From Rikenellaceae bacterium (lineage in GTDB: Bacteria; Bacteroidota; Bacteroidia; Bacteroidales; Rikenellaceae): a stretch of DNA of 64,000 nucleotides. Location: assembly GCA_017442365.1 (NCBI GenBank), contig JAFRZW010000016.1, positions 124,001 to 188,000 of the forward strand. The letters are read 5' to 3'. The position numbers were made by a program, and so were the translations under genes. Below, piece by piece: positions 43,281-53,147 of the stretch; position 1 is the first letter of the stretch, and each line of letters opens with the position of its first letter. The notes under the pieces were generated by a model. That model ran no database searches, was not told where the DNA came from, and was given only the letters and a program-made list of their open reading frames with translations.

Positions 43281-46200
43281 ATGAAAAGAAAATTGACTAT
43301 TGGTTTGTTGTTCACGCTGGCTCTGGCGGTGTGCACAACGAATTTGATGGCAGCTGAGGCTTGGAGCGAAAGCACCGAGATTCAGAAGTCAGTCAAGATT
43401 TCAGGTACTGTTGTGGACGAGGCCGGTGAAGGTGTCATTGGTGCTACCGTTCAGCAGAAGGGTTCGAACAACGCGATCGCAACCGGTCTCGGTGGTTCGT
43501 TCCAATTGACAGTGCCCGAAGGCGCAACCCTCGTGGTTACGTACATCGGTTATCAGGCTCAGGAGGTAAAGGCCGCTCAGGGAATGAAGGTTACGCTTCT
43601 TGAAGATGTTAACAAGATCGAGGACGTTGTTGTAACGGCTGAGTTCGGTATGAAGCGTGTAGCTCGTGCCGTAGGTTCGTCGGTTCAGAACGTTAAGGCT
43701 CAGGACATCATCGAGTCGGGTCGTACCGATTTCGTATCGGCATTGCAGGGTCGTGTATCGGGTATGACCGTTACTTCGACTTCGGGTATGCCCGGTGCTT
43801 CGACTCAGGTTGTATTGCGTAGTATGACTTCGTTGTCGGGTAGCAACCAGCCTCTGTACGTTGTCGACGGTGTTCCTATGGACAACTCGTCGTTCAGCCC
43901 TCAGGATGGTTTTGCTATTGCAGATGCAGTTTCGGTACGTGATATGGACTTCTCGTCGCGTGGTAATGACCTTAACCCCGATGATATCGAGTCGATGACC
44001 GTCCTGAAAGGTGCTGCCGCTGCTGCACTTTACGGTTCGGACGCTTCGAATGGTGCAATTATCATCACCACCAAGAAGGGCGCAAACACCGACGGTAAGG
44101 GTTCGGTAACGTATAGCAACAATTTCTCGTTCTCGAAGGCATACGGCTGGCCTGAGGTTCAGGACAAGTATGCTAACGGTGCTTACGGTGCTACCAACTA
44201 CTATTACCAAGCACGTTTTGGTGGTCTGTATCCTGAGAATGTTAAGATCTACGACAATGTATCTGCTGTGTTGCAGACCGGTTTCTCGCACCGCCACAAC
44301 ATTTCGGTACAGGCAGGTAAGGACAAGATGTCGTTCCGTGCATCGGCTGAGTTCTTGGACACCGAGGGTGTCATCAAGACTACCGACCTGAGTCGTATGA
44401 CTATCCGTATCGGTGGTAAGGCTGAGGTTAATAAGTGGTTGAACCTCGATGGTTCGGTTGCTTACATCAAGTCGTCGAATACGAAGGTTGCTCGTGGTCT
44501 GAATGGCCCCATCCGCTATGCTTACTTGTGGCCTTCGGTTGACGATATGAGCAACTGGTTGGCAGACGACGGTATGCATATGCGTCTTCCCGACTACTAC
44601 ATCGATGACGACCAGTTGAACCCCTTGTTCGCAATGTACAAGAACAAGAACTATGATGAGTCGGACCGTGCAATGGCTAACTTGACTGCTGTTGTTACAC
44701 CTATTAAGAATACGTTCATTCGTGCTACGTTCGGTTGGGACTTCTCGGCTTCGAACTACGTAGTTGCTAAGCACCCCTACTATCGTACCTACAACCAGAC
44801 TTCGAAGGACGACGATAATAACGGTTACTATAACATTTCGAAGAACAACCTGAACAACGTGAATATGAACGTTTTGGCAGGTTATCAGAACAGCTGGTGG
44901 GACGATAAGTTCTCGTTCTCGGCACAGGTTGGTTACCACCAGATTCATCAGGAGACCAACCGTCTGTCGTCGTATGGTTCGAACTTCCTCGTGATCGACC
45001 TTCTGTCGCTCAACAACTGTACACCTTCGACTATCACATCTTCGAAATCAATGACCACTCGTCGCTTGCAAGCTATTTCGGGTCAGGTTGAGTTGGGTTA
45101 CAACCAGATGGCTTACATCACCTTGCGTGCTCGTAACGACTGGTCGTCGACTCTGCCTAAGGAGAACAACTCGTACTTCTATCCCGCAGTTGAGGGTTCG
45201 TTCATCTTCACCGAGATCAAGGGTCTTGATAAGTCGAAGTGGTTGAATTACTTGAAGTTGCGTGGTTCGTACGCTCAGGTAGGTAAGGACGCAAGCCCGC
45301 TGTCGATTGACCCCGCATTGGAGGCAACCGGTCTGTGGGGCGGTGGTTACAAGTATGGTTTCACCGGCCCGAACAAGGCATTGGTTCCTGAGATGAATAC
45401 CGCTTATGAGGTAGGTGTTGAGGCTCGTTTCGTAGATGACCGCATCAACCTCGATTTCACTTACTACTGGAACTTCTGCGATGATCAGATCGTAAATGGT
45501 TTCCGTATGTCGTATGCAACCGGTTTCGTACTCAACAATATGAACGTTGGTTCGTTCAAGACTTGGGGTTGGGAAGGCCACATCGACGCTGACATTATCC
45601 GTTCGGCAAGTGGTTTCCGTTGGAACGTTGGTTTGAATATGTCGCAGAACAAGTCGCTCGTAGTGGATCTGCCTGAGAACTTGAAGGAGTACTACAATGC
45701 TTATACCTGGAACTCGGGTGGCTTGCGTAACGGTATCAAGGAGGGCTACCCTATCACTACCATTACCGGTCTAGCATATAAGCGTAATAAGAATGGTGAT
45801 ATCTTGATTGGCCAAACCAGCGGTCTGCCTATTACAGATTCAGACTGGACCGTTCTTGGCGATCGTAATCCTAAGCTGAACTATGGTGTTACTACCAACT
45901 TGTCGTACAAGGGCTTCCGTCTGAGCGCAATGTTGTCGGGTATGTTCGGCGCAAGCGTTGTAAACGGTACTATGCGTGCTATGATGGATCGTGGTCAGAG
46001 CTGGGAGTCGGTACGTCTGCGTGAGAATCGCCACTTCATCTTTGAGGGCGTTTTGCAGGACGGTTTGGAAAACAGCGACACTCCTACCAAGAACACTATT
46101 GCAGTTGATATGTGGAAGTATGCAGGTTCGTCGATCTTCACCGGTGGTGATGAGGACTGGTTCGAGAAGGACGTTGACTATATGAAGTTGGCTGAGGTAC

Positions 46201-46436
46201 GTCTGTCGTACGCAGTTCCTTCGAGCTGGTTGAAGAAGGCTACCAAGGGCTTCATCTCGAACGCTTCGATCTTCGTATCGGCAAACGACCTCTGCACATT
46301 CACTAACTACTCGGGTGTTGATCCCGTTGGTAACACTATGTCAGCAGCTGGTGGTGGTACCGGTGGTCAGGGTTACGACATTTGGGGCATCCCCGCTCCT
46401 CGTACCTACTCGTTCGGTGTATCACTCACTTTCTAA
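43281..46436 (+). CDS. SusC/RagA-like TonB-linked outer-membrane transporter, right copy
   Basis: 1051 residues with the same architecture as the left copy: signal peptide (ends NLMAAE), CarboxypepD_reg domain (VKISGTVVDEAGEGVIGATV), plug with VVVTAEFGMKRVARAVGSSV and the SusC signature SMTSLSGSNQPLYVVDGVPMDN, and a barrel ending PRTYSFGVSLTF. Signal peptide, plug and several strands are nearly identical to the left copy, while loops differ (for example LYPENVKIYDNVSAV against LIPEDMPTYDNVAAV). That pattern suggests gene conversion of the core with diversification of ligand-facing loops. Confidence 0.95.
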   Translation: MKRKLTIGLLFTLALAVCTTNLMAAEAWSESTEIQKSVKISGTVVDEAGEGVIGATVQQKGSNNAIATGLGGSFQLTVPEGATLVVTYIGYQAQEVKAAQGMKVTLLEDVNKIEDVVVTAEFGMKRVARAVGSSVQNVKAQDIIESGRTDFVSALQGRVSGMTVTSTSGMPGASTQVVLRSMTSLSGSNQPLYVVDGVPMDNSSFSPQDGFAIADAVSVRDMDFSSRGNDLNPDDIESMTVLKGAAAAALYGSDASNGAIIITTKKGANTDGKGSVTYSNNFSFSKAYGWPEVQDKYANGAYGATNYYYQARFGGLYPENVKIYDNVSAVLQTGFSHRHNISVQAGKDKMSFRASAEFLDTEGVIKTTDLSRMTIRIGGKAEVNKWLNLDGSVAYIKSSNTKVARGLNGPIRYAYLWPSVDDMSNWLADDGMHMRLPDYYIDDDQLNPLFAMYKNKNYDESDRAMANLTAVVTPIKNTFIRATFGWDFSASNYVVAKHPYYRTYNQTSKDDDNNGYYNISKNNLNNVNMNVLAGYQNSWWDDKFSFSAQVGYHQIHQETNRLSSYGSNFLVIDLLSLNNCTPSTITSSKSMTTRRLQAISGQVELGYNQMAYITLRARNDWSSTLPKENNSYFYPAVEGSFIFTEIKGLDKSKWLNYLKLRGSYAQVGKDASPLSIDPALEATGLWGGGYKYGFTGPNKALVPEMNTAYEVGVEARFVDDRINLDFTYYWNFCDDQIVNGFRMSYATGFVLNNMNVGSFKTWGWEGHIDADIIRSASGFRWNVGLNMSQNKSLVVDLPENLKEYYNAYTWNSGGLRNGIKEGYPITTITGLAYKRNKNGDILIGQTSGLPITDSDWTVLGDRNPKLNYGVTTNLSYKGFRLSAMLSGMFGASVVNGTMRAMMDRGQSWESVRLRENRHFIFEGVLQDGLENSDTPTKNTIAVDMWKYAGSSIFTGGDEDWFEKDVDYMKLAEVRLSYAVPSSWLKKATKGFISNASIFVSANDLCTFTNYSGVDPVGNTMSAAGGGTGGQGYDIWGIPAPRTYSFGVSLTF

Positions 46437-46475
46437 GCTAAGCATTAACAACGAACAAATAATACATATATTAAT

Positions 46476-48350
46476 ATGAAAAAGATATTTGCAGGTATTA
46501 TGATGTTGGCCGCAGTAGCTTTTACCAGCTGCCAGGAGTGGCTTGACGTCAATAACAATATCGACGCACCAGACTACGTAGAGTCGCATCTCTACCTTTC
46601 GGGAGTGATCCAGCAGTTCCAGGGTATCTATTGGGACGCGACTTACGCTACCAACGAGTATACCCGTATGATGAACGGTCATAGCTACTATTCGAATCAT
46701 AGCTACGTAGCGTCAGATACCGGTGCTGAGAAGTGGCGTATGACCTACTGGAATCAGGGTATGAACCTTGAAAATTTGATCAATCAGGCAATCGAGGCTG
46801 AAAATTGGCGAATGGCTGGTATCGGTTACGCTATCAAGGCTTTCTCGTGGGACGCTCTGACCAAGTATCACGGCGATGTAGTGCTGACTCAGGCATTCGA
46901 GCCGGGTCGTACTTCGTTCGACTATGACTATCAGGACGTAGTTTACGCTAAGGTTGAGGAGTGGTATGACACCGCTATCGAGTACCTCTCGATGGAGGAC
47001 AACACCTTCTACGGTTCTAAGTTGACTAACAACGATTGGATCTATTTCGGAGACAAGGACAAGTGGATCAAGTTCTGCTACGCTGGTAAGATTCTTCAGC
47101 TCTCGTCGTTGGCTAACAAATCGAACTTCGTTTCGGAGATCGCTCCCAAGCTGGTTGGCTACGCTGACAAGGCAATCCTCTCGAACGCTGACAATGCTAC
47201 CGTTACTGTAAACGGTGGCGGTCCCGATGAGCCGTTCAGCGCATACAACAACTTCTGGGGCACCGCTCGTGGCAACCTTGGTACTGGTTACAGCCAGCAG
47301 GGTTATGCAGTTCGCGTAATGACCGGTACTGTACCTCTATATGACGAGAATGGTGAGAAGATCGAGTGCGAAGATACTCTGATCAACTGGGATTCGCGTT
47401 ACAAGTATATGCTGAACCCCGTTCAGATCGTTACCGACACCAACGTAATGGCTGAGGGCCACTGGGATCCTCGTGTAGTTGCTAAGTTGGGTACTATGAG
47501 CGACAGCTGCTTCCAGAATGTTGATAATCTGGACGTAATCAAGCGCCATCGCTATTTCAGCGGCACTTCGCCTTGGGGTCGTAACACTACCAGCAACCGC
47601 ACCACCTATGACGGTCAGGGTCGTTGGTTGTACCACGATGCTGCTCCCTACATTTTGATCAACTCGGCTGAGATCAAGTTCTGCGTTGCTGAGGCTTACT
47701 TCCGTATGGGCAAGAAGGCTGAGGCTCTGAACTGGTGGAAAGAGGCAATCGCTGACGATATGGAGTTCACCGCATCGTACTTGAAGCCCGGTAAGGCTGC
47801 TGCAAGCGAAAAGGAGGTAACCGGTGGCGATAAGATCACTAAGGCTCTCTTCGATCAGGCTGCTGCTGAGTACTTGGCAGGTCCGTTCGTTGGCCAGATC
47901 ACCGCTGAGGACTTGACTATGTCGCACATTATGTTGCAGAAGTACGTAGCACTCTATCCTTGGGGTTCGCCCGAGATTTGGGTAGATATGCGTAAGAACT
48001 TCTACGATGTTGAGTACTCGGGTGAGTATCCTTACGTAGACAATGGTTGGAATAAAGTCGAGGTACAGCAGAAGCGCGATGATGATCCTACTAAGGTATT
48101 CAAGGGCTACTACTTGGCTCCTGCTAACTTCGAGGGTTACCGCAGCAAGTACAACGATACTCGTACCTTGAACGGTTCGCCTTGCTTCCGTATCCGTCCT
48201 CGTTACAACTCGGAGTATATGTGGAACGTTCCCGGTTTGAGCGCACTGCGTCCCATCCCCGGTACTACTCCCTACTACCACAGCTCGATTCCTTGGTTCT
48301 GCTATCCGAACGGTTATCCTGAGACTTATCCTGGTGTAACTATCGAATAA
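46476..48350 (+). CDS. SusD/RagB-like nutrient-binding lipoprotein, right copy
   Basis: 624 residues. Lipoprotein signal ends AFTSCQEWLDVNNNIDAPDYVE. The same TPR-like blocks as the left copy appear (GYAIKAFSWDALTKYHGDVVLTQAF, CVAEAYFRMGKKAEALNWWKEAI) with conserved end SSIPWFCYPNGYPETYP. It is 18 residues shorter than the left copy, with differences concentrated in the middle. It starts 39 bp after susC and ends 46 bp before the third gene. Confidence 0.92.
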   Translation: MKKIFAGIMMLAAVAFTSCQEWLDVNNNIDAPDYVESHLYLSGVIQQFQGIYWDATYATNEYTRMMNGHSYYSNHSYVASDTGAEKWRMTYWNQGMNLENLINQAIEAENWRMAGIGYAIKAFSWDALTKYHGDVVLTQAFEPGRTSFDYDYQDVVYAKVEEWYDTAIEYLSMEDNTFYGSKLTNNDWIYFGDKDKWIKFCYAGKILQLSSLANKSNFVSEIAPKLVGYADKAILSNADNATVTVNGGGPDEPFSAYNNFWGTARGNLGTGYSQQGYAVRVMTGTVPLYDENGEKIECEDTLINWDSRYKYMLNPVQIVTDTNVMAEGHWDPRVVAKLGTMSDSCFQNVDNLDVIKRHRYFSGTSPWGRNTTSNRTTYDGQGRWLYHDAAPYILINSAEIKFCVAEAYFRMGKKAEALNWWKEAIADDMEFTASYLKPGKAAASEKEVTGGDKITKALFDQAAAEYLAGPFVGQITAEDLTMSHIMLQKYVALYPWGSPEIWVDMRKNFYDVEYSGEYPYVDNGWNKVEVQQKRDDDPTKVFKGYYLAPANFEGYRSKYNDTRTLNGSPCFRIRPRYNSEYMWNVPGLSALRPIPGTTPYYHSSIPWFCYPNGYPETYPGVTIE

Positions 48351-48396
48351 GTACTGAGACAAAAGTTTTTATTAACTTAATAAAACAAACAGAGAT

Positions 48397-49335
48397 ATGA
48401 AAATCTTTAAGTATATAATCATTGCATTTGCCTCGATGATAGCATTGGCATCGTGCGAGAAGCACGATCTGGGCTACGATTGCGAGCAGGTTGATGCTTC
48501 GGAGAATGCGTTTGTATATTTCTACCGTATGATTCCTGAGGCAGCATCGACTGCAACTCGTGCTTATCGAGTTGAAATCGACGGTCAGCCGATGTGGCAA
48601 GGTACTTCTGCTTACCTCAGCCAGTTCGACTATATCCCCGCACAAGGTCGCCACTACGTTTTGAAGCCTGGTACTCATACCCTGAAACTCTTTTTGTCTC
48701 ACGAAGATACTGAGCCCTACTACAATCAGGAATTCACCGTTAAGGCTGGTATGCAGGATGTCGTTATCACTAACATCAACGCTGCTCCTATTGTTTTCGA
48801 CAACAATGCTGAGTATCCTCACGATGTTACTGCGCACACTGCTGAGTCGTTCTACCTCCGTTTCGTGAATATTATGTACGAGGACGAGAACTTCACTATT
48901 CCCGATTACAAGTTGCAGTACTACTATCAGGATCCTACCGACTTGGAGTGGTATCCCGCAAGTGATCCCGTTGCTTTCGGTGAGGCTTCGTCGTGGACTC
49001 GTATCCACATTGACCAATTCGCTCCTCAGCGTTCGGGTGAGTCGGGTACCGGTTCGAGCCGCTTGGAGGCTGACAACCGTGTAGGCCACACCGTATCGAG
49101 CGGTTCGTGCACCATATATTACAAAATGAAGAAGATCGAGGCTGACGGTACTGAGAGCTGGATGACCTACAACCGCAAGGGTGGTGCTGAGGGTTCGGAC
49201 GTAGAGTACAAGGACTATTGGACTGCATACGTTGGTCGCCATCAGGCTCACTTTATGCGTGGAATGCGCGTTTCGCCTTCGGGTTCGGGTACCGGTAACA
49301 CCGCTGCTTGGATTACGCAGATGGGTAAGTACTAA
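48397..49335 (+). CDS. SusCD-associated surface lipoprotein, right copy
   Basis: 312 residues. Lipoprotein signal ends MIALASCEKHD. The beta-rich middle (PGTHTLKLFLSHEDTEPYYNQ) again resembles DUF4397-type domains, tentatively. Homologous to 36447-37445, but clearly more diverged than the susC pair, as expected for a surface ligand-contact protein. Followed by the covarying stem-loop and the shared terminator. Confidence 0.72.
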   Translation: MKIFKYIIIAFASMIALASCEKHDLGYDCEQVDASENAFVYFYRMIPEAASTATRAYRVEIDGQPMWQGTSAYLSQFDYIPAQGRHYVLKPGTHTLKLFLSHEDTEPYYNQEFTVKAGMQDVVITNINAAPIVFDNNAEYPHDVTAHTAESFYLRFVNIMYEDENFTIPDYKLQYYYQDPTDLEWYPASDPVAFGEASSWTRIHIDQFAPQRSGESGTGSSRLEADNRVGHTVSSGSCTIYYKMKKIEADGTESWMTYNRKGGAEGSDVEYKDYWTAYVGRHQAHFMRGMRVSPSGSGTGNTAAWITQMGKY

Positions 49336-49358
49336 TCGAAAACCCTCTATTAAGCCCT

Positions 49359-49392
49359 ACGCCTCGGTTAGATAAAGATTACAAAGAGGCGT
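49359..49392 (+). ncRNA. Structured 3'-UTR stem-loop, right copy
   Basis: Stem ACGCCTC (49359-49365) / GAGGCGT (49386-49392) around a loop containing GTTAGATAAAGATTAC. All stem bases that differ from the left copy are compensated, which supports an RNA structure. Confidence 0.55.
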
Positions 49393-49399
49393 TTGGTTT

Positions 49400-49432
49400 G
49401 GTCGCTCCCCTCAGTGGGAGCGACCTTTTTTT
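49400..49432 (+). terminator. Terminator of the right SusCD triad
   Basis: GGTCGCTCCC / GGGAGCGACC, six-base loop, seven Ts; same stem as 36355-36380. Confidence 0.92.
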
Positions 49433-49505
49433 GTTCCCACCGAGCAGAAAAGTTATATATTTTGCTTTTTTTCGGTTGGTTGCAAGTTATTTCATAAAAA
49501 AAGAG

Positions 49506-49513
49506 TACATTTG
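49506..49513 (+). promoter_or_regulatory. -7 element of the trigger factor gene
   Basis: TACATTTG matches TAnnTTTG 51 bp before the ATG; the nearest TTG is 23 bp upstream, longer than usual. Confidence 0.45.
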
Positions 49514-49564
49514 CAGTCCGAATTATGCACAGAAAAGTAATAAAATAAATATAACTATTTCACT

Positions 49565-50896
49565 ATGAACATCGTAAGAGAACATCACGAAGACCTCACC
49601 TCGCTCATTCGCGTAACGGTGAGCCAGTCGGATTATGCAGAGGCTGTCGATAAGACCCTCCGCGAGTATAAGCGTAAGGCTAACGTTCCGGGTTTCCGCC
49701 CCGGTATGGTTCCTATGGGTATCATCAACAAGATGTACCGCAAGGGCGTTGTAGCCGAGCAGTCGTATAAGCTGGCGTCGAACGCTTGCTTCGAGTATTT
49801 GGAGAAGGAGAAGATCGATTTCCTCGGCGACGTGCTGCCCAGCGACGAGCAGAAGGAGTTCGATTTCGACAACCAGACCGATTTCGAGTTCGTTTTCCAG
49901 ATTGGTGAGGCTCCCGCAATCGACATCAAACTGTCGGAGAAGGATAAGCTTACCTATTATAATATTGAGATCTCGAAGGAGATGCACGACAACTTCCGCA
50001 GCAACTACCTGCGCCGTTTCGGTCGTTTGGTAGAGGTTGAGGCAGTCGAGGCTGACGAGGCTCTGTCGGGTACGTTGGACAATGGCGATATGCGCGTTGA
50101 GGACGCATACGTTGGTCTGATCTCGATGAACGACGAGGAGCGCAAGCCCTTCATCGGCAAGAAGGTTGGCGACAAGATGTCGGTAAATGTGAACGAGCTG
50201 TTCAAGAGCGAGTCGCAGCGTGCTGCAATCTTGGGTGTTAAGGCTGAGGAGCTGGCTGAGATCAAACCCGAGTTCGAGTTGGAGATCACCAAGATCCGTC
50301 GCTTTGCTGAGCCCGAGTTGAACGAGGAGTTCTTCAAGATGGCATTCCCCGAGGGCAATGTTACCGACGAGAAGGGTCTGGACGCATTCATCGACGCACA
50401 GATCGCAGGCGATTTGAAGCGCGATAGCGACTATCTGTTCGTACAGCATATGCGCGAGATGTTGGTTAAGAAGGCTGATATGAAGCTCCCCGAGGCATTC
50501 TTGAAGCATTGGTTGTTCGTGATCAACGAGGGTAAGTTCTCGATGGAGGATATCGAGAAGGACTTCGCTGGTTTCTTGAAGATGTACGAGTGGAGCCTGG
50601 TTCAGAAGCACTACGCTAAGGAGCTCAATTTGGAGGTTACCGAGGAGGAGGCATTGCAGGAGGCTAAGGCTCTGGCTGCTATGCAGTTTGCTCAGTACGG
50701 TATGGCATCGGCTCCCGATGATATGCTGACCAACTATGGCCGCTCGATCTTGGAGAACAAGCAGGAGGCATCGAAGATCTACGACAAGCTGTTCGAGGCA
50801 AAGATTGTCGAGGCTCTGCGTTCGCAGGTGAAGGTTTCGGAGAAGAAGGTTTCGACTGAGGAGTTCGGCAAGATCGTTGAGAAGCTGAACGCTTAA
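49565..50896 (+). CDS. tig: Trigger factor, ribosome-associated chaperone
   Basis: 443 residues. The N-terminal ribosome-binding domain carries VPGFRPGMVPMGIINKMYRKGV, a variant of the GFR-x-G-x-x-P signature; a reduced PPIase-like middle and a long helical C-terminal arm domain follow. It shields nascent chains at the tunnel exit. It precedes clpP-clpX, the classic order in many bacteria, but a terminator separates them. Confidence 0.93.
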   Translation: MNIVREHHEDLTSLIRVTVSQSDYAEAVDKTLREYKRKANVPGFRPGMVPMGIINKMYRKGVVAEQSYKLASNACFEYLEKEKIDFLGDVLPSDEQKEFDFDNQTDFEFVFQIGEAPAIDIKLSEKDKLTYYNIEISKEMHDNFRSNYLRRFGRLVEVEAVEADEALSGTLDNGDMRVEDAYVGLISMNDEERKPFIGKKVGDKMSVNVNELFKSESQRAAILGVKAEELAEIKPEFELEITKIRRFAEPELNEEFFKMAFPEGNVTDEKGLDAFIDAQIAGDLKRDSDYLFVQHMREMLVKKADMKLPEAFLKHWLFVINEGKFSMEDIEKDFAGFLKMYEWSLVQKHYAKELNLEVTEEEALQEAKALAAMQFAQYGMASAPDDMLTNYGRSILENKQEASKIYDKLFEAKIVEALRSQVKVSEKKVSTEEFGKIVEKLNA

Positions 50897-50956
50897 ACGA
50901 ATATTGAGTCCGTAGCTTTGGTCAAAAGGGTCTAAGGCGTTGGATTGTTCGCTTGA

Positions 50957-51012
50957 AGACTCCGTAAGGATTGATTTTTGCTTCAAAGATCGGTGCTTAT
51001 GGAGTCTTTTTT
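50957..51012 (+). terminator. Terminator between tig and clpP
   Basis: AGACTCCGTAAG pairs with CTTATGGAGTCT over a long loop, followed by six Ts. Confidence 0.7.
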
Positions 51013-51036
51013 GTTCGGAGATATAACACGAAGGAT

Positions 51037-51711
51037 ATGAAAAACGAATTTGAAAAATATGCGCGTGGCCATTTGGGCATTTCGAGTCTCAAATTGCACA
51101 ACTTCGAGTCGGTAGCGCAGGGATACGTGTCGCCTACGATCATCGAGGAGCGACAGCTGAATGTGGCAACGATGGACGTCTTTTCGCGCTTGATGATGGA
51201 TCGTATCATCTTCCTCGGTGCGCCGATCTACGACGACGCAGCCAATATTATTCAGGCGCAGTTGCTGTTCTTGGAGTCGGTTGATCCTGAGAAGGATATC
51301 CAGATCTACGTCAATTCGCCCGGTGGTTCGGTTTCGGCAGGTTTGGGTATCTACGATACGATGCAGCTGGTTGCGCCCGACGTGGCGACGATCTGTACGG
51401 GTATGGCAGCCTCGATGGGTGCTGTACTGCTGGCTGCGGGTGCTGCGGGCAAGCGTTCGGCGCTGCCTCATTCGCGCGTTATGATCCATCAGCCGCTGGG
51501 TGGCACGCAGGGTCAGGCATCGGATATCGAGATCACGGCACGTGAGATTTTGCGCACCAAACGCGAGTTGTACGATATTCTGTCGTTGCATACGGGTCAG
51601 ACGGTGAAGAAGATCGAGCGCGATGCCGATCGTGATTATTGGCTCTCGTCGGAGGAGGCTAAGGCCTACGGTCTGATTGATGAGGTGCTGTCGAAACGCG
51701 AAAAGAGATAA
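51037..51711 (+). CDS. clpP: ATP-dependent Clp protease proteolytic subunit
   Basis: 224 residues from the ATG at 51037 ([14 protein letters not shown]); an open extension to 50971 runs through the terminator and is rejected. Catalytic Ser126 lies in GMAASMG and His151 in MIHQPLGG; the Asp lies near RDADRDYW. ClpP forms the tetradecameric chamber fed by ClpX, whose gene follows 10 bp later. Confidence 0.96.
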   Translation: MKNEFEKYARGHLGISSLKLHNFESVAQGYVSPTIIEERQLNVATMDVFSRLMMDRIIFLGAPIYDDAANIIQAQLLFLESVDPEKDIQIYVNSPGGSVSAGLGIYDTMQLVAPDVATICTGMAASMGAVLLAAGAAGKRSALPHSRVMIHQPLGGTQGQASDIEITAREILRTKRELYDILSLHTGQTVKKIERDADRDYWLSSEEAKAYGLIDEVLSKREKR

Positions 51712-51721
51712 TCGAAACGCT

Positions 51722-52990
51722 ATGGGAAAGAACAATAGATCGTATAACGGCGAAGATTGCTGCTCGTTCTGCGGTGCGCCGCGTTCGGAGGTGGAGTTGC
51801 TGTTCTCGGGTCGCGCGGGCGCGAATATATGTAATAAGTGTATCGAGCAGGGCCACGTGATTCTTCACGAGAACGATGACGAGAAGCGTGGTGGCAAGAG
51901 TGTCGATGCGCCCGTGATGAAGGAGCTCTTGAAACCTGCTGAGATCAAGGCCTTCTTGGATCAATACGTGATTGGTCAGCACGCCGCTAAGCGTTATATG
52001 TCGGTGGCGGTTTATAACCACTATAAGCGTTTGGTGGCTGCGGCGGACAAGACGAGCGACGTCGAGATCGACAAGTCGAATATCATCTTGGTTGGTCCGA
52101 CGGGTACGGGTAAAACGCTGATGGCCCGCACGATAGCTAAGTTACTCGATGTGCCCTTTACGATTGTCGATGCTACGGTACTGACCGAGGCGGGCTACGT
52201 AGGCGAGGACGTCGAGGGTATCTTGACTCGATTGTTGCAGGTGGCCGACTACAATGTCGAGAAGGCCGAGCGCGGTATCGTGTTTATTGACGAGGTGGAT
52301 AAGATCGCCCGCAAGAGCGACAATCCGTCGATTACGCGCGATGTGTCGGGCGAGGGTGTGCAGCAGGCGCTGTTGAAAATTTTGGAGGGTACGACGGTCA
52401 ATGTTCCGCCTCAGGGTGGTCGCAAGCACCCCGACCAGAAGTTTATTCAGGTCAATACGGCAAATATTCTGTTCATTTGCGGTGGTGCATTTGATGGTAT
52501 CGAGAAGAAGATTGCTCAACGACTGAATACCCGCGCAATGGGCTATGGTCGTGTGCAGGGCGCGCAGATCGACCGCAACAATTTGATGCAGTACGTTATG
52601 CCTCAGGATTTGAAGGCGTATGGATTGATCCCCGAATTGGTGGGTCGTATGCCCGTGCTGACCTATATGGAACCGCTCGATCGTGATGCTCTGCGACAGA
52701 TTTTGACCGAGCCGAAGAATGCAATCATTCGCCAATATAAGCGTATGTTCGAGTTGGACGAGGTGCGTTTGGAGTTCGAGGACGCAGCGCTGGATTACAT
52801 TGTCGATAAGGCAGTTGAGTATAAATTGGGCGCACGAGGTCTGCGTTCGATTTGCGAGGCGGTGATGATGGACACGATGTTCGAGGTTCCGTCGGATAGT
52901 TCGTGCAAGGAATTTACCGTTACGTTGGACTATGCGCGCGAGAAGATTGAGCGCACAGCGGCCCAAACAGCCCTTCGACAAGTGGGATAG
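51722..52990 (+). CDS. clpX: Clp protease ATP-binding subunit ClpX
   Basis: 422 residues from the ATG at 51722, after the clpP stop. The N-terminal zinc finger uses C14, C17, C37 and C40. The AAA+ core has GPTGTGKT (Walker A), the pore loop GYVGEDVE, and FIDEVDKIA (Walker B). It unfolds tagged proteins and passes them to ClpP. A terminator follows at 53015. Confidence 0.97.
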   Translation: MGKNNRSYNGEDCCSFCGAPRSEVELLFSGRAGANICNKCIEQGHVILHENDDEKRGGKSVDAPVMKELLKPAEIKAFLDQYVIGQHAAKRYMSVAVYNHYKRLVAAADKTSDVEIDKSNIILVGPTGTGKTLMARTIAKLLDVPFTIVDATVLTEAGYVGEDVEGILTRLLQVADYNVEKAERGIVFIDEVDKIARKSDNPSITRDVSGEGVQQALLKILEGTTVNVPPQGGRKHPDQKFIQVNTANILFICGGAFDGIEKKIAQRLNTRAMGYGRVQGAQIDRNNLMQYVMPQDLKAYGLIPELVGRMPVLTYMEPLDRDALRQILTEPKNAIIRQYKRMFELDEVRLEFEDAALDYIVDKAVEYKLGARGLRSICEAVMMDTMFEVPSDSSCKEFTVTLDYAREKIERTAAQTALRQVG

Positions 52991-53014
52991 TTGAAAATTT
53001 GTCGAAAAATGATT

Positions 53015-53046
53015 AACGTAAGTTCTTTGGGACTTACGTTTTTTTA
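53015..53046 (+). terminator. Terminator of clpPX
   Basis: Perfect 9-bp stem AACGTAAGT / ACTTACGTT with an eight-base loop and T tail; the loop contains the -33 TTTG of the next promoter. Confidence 0.88.
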
Positions 53047-53055
53047 TTATATTTG
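53026..53055 (+). promoter_or_regulatory. Promoter of the transketolase gene
   Basis: TTTG (53026-53029), 18 bp, TATATTTG (53048-53055), about 92 bp before the ATG. Confidence 0.6.
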
Positions 53056-53147
53056 CATTCGGTAAAGTGGAGATAGCGTGAAAATGGGGCTAAAAACCGC
53101 ACTAAAACCGCAAAATAATTCCGAATAATAACTAAAAAAATATATCA

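Noticed and set aside
50971..51036. N-terminal extension of ClpP
   Set aside because: It overlaps the 3' arm and T run of the tig terminator; the start at 51037 fits the family.
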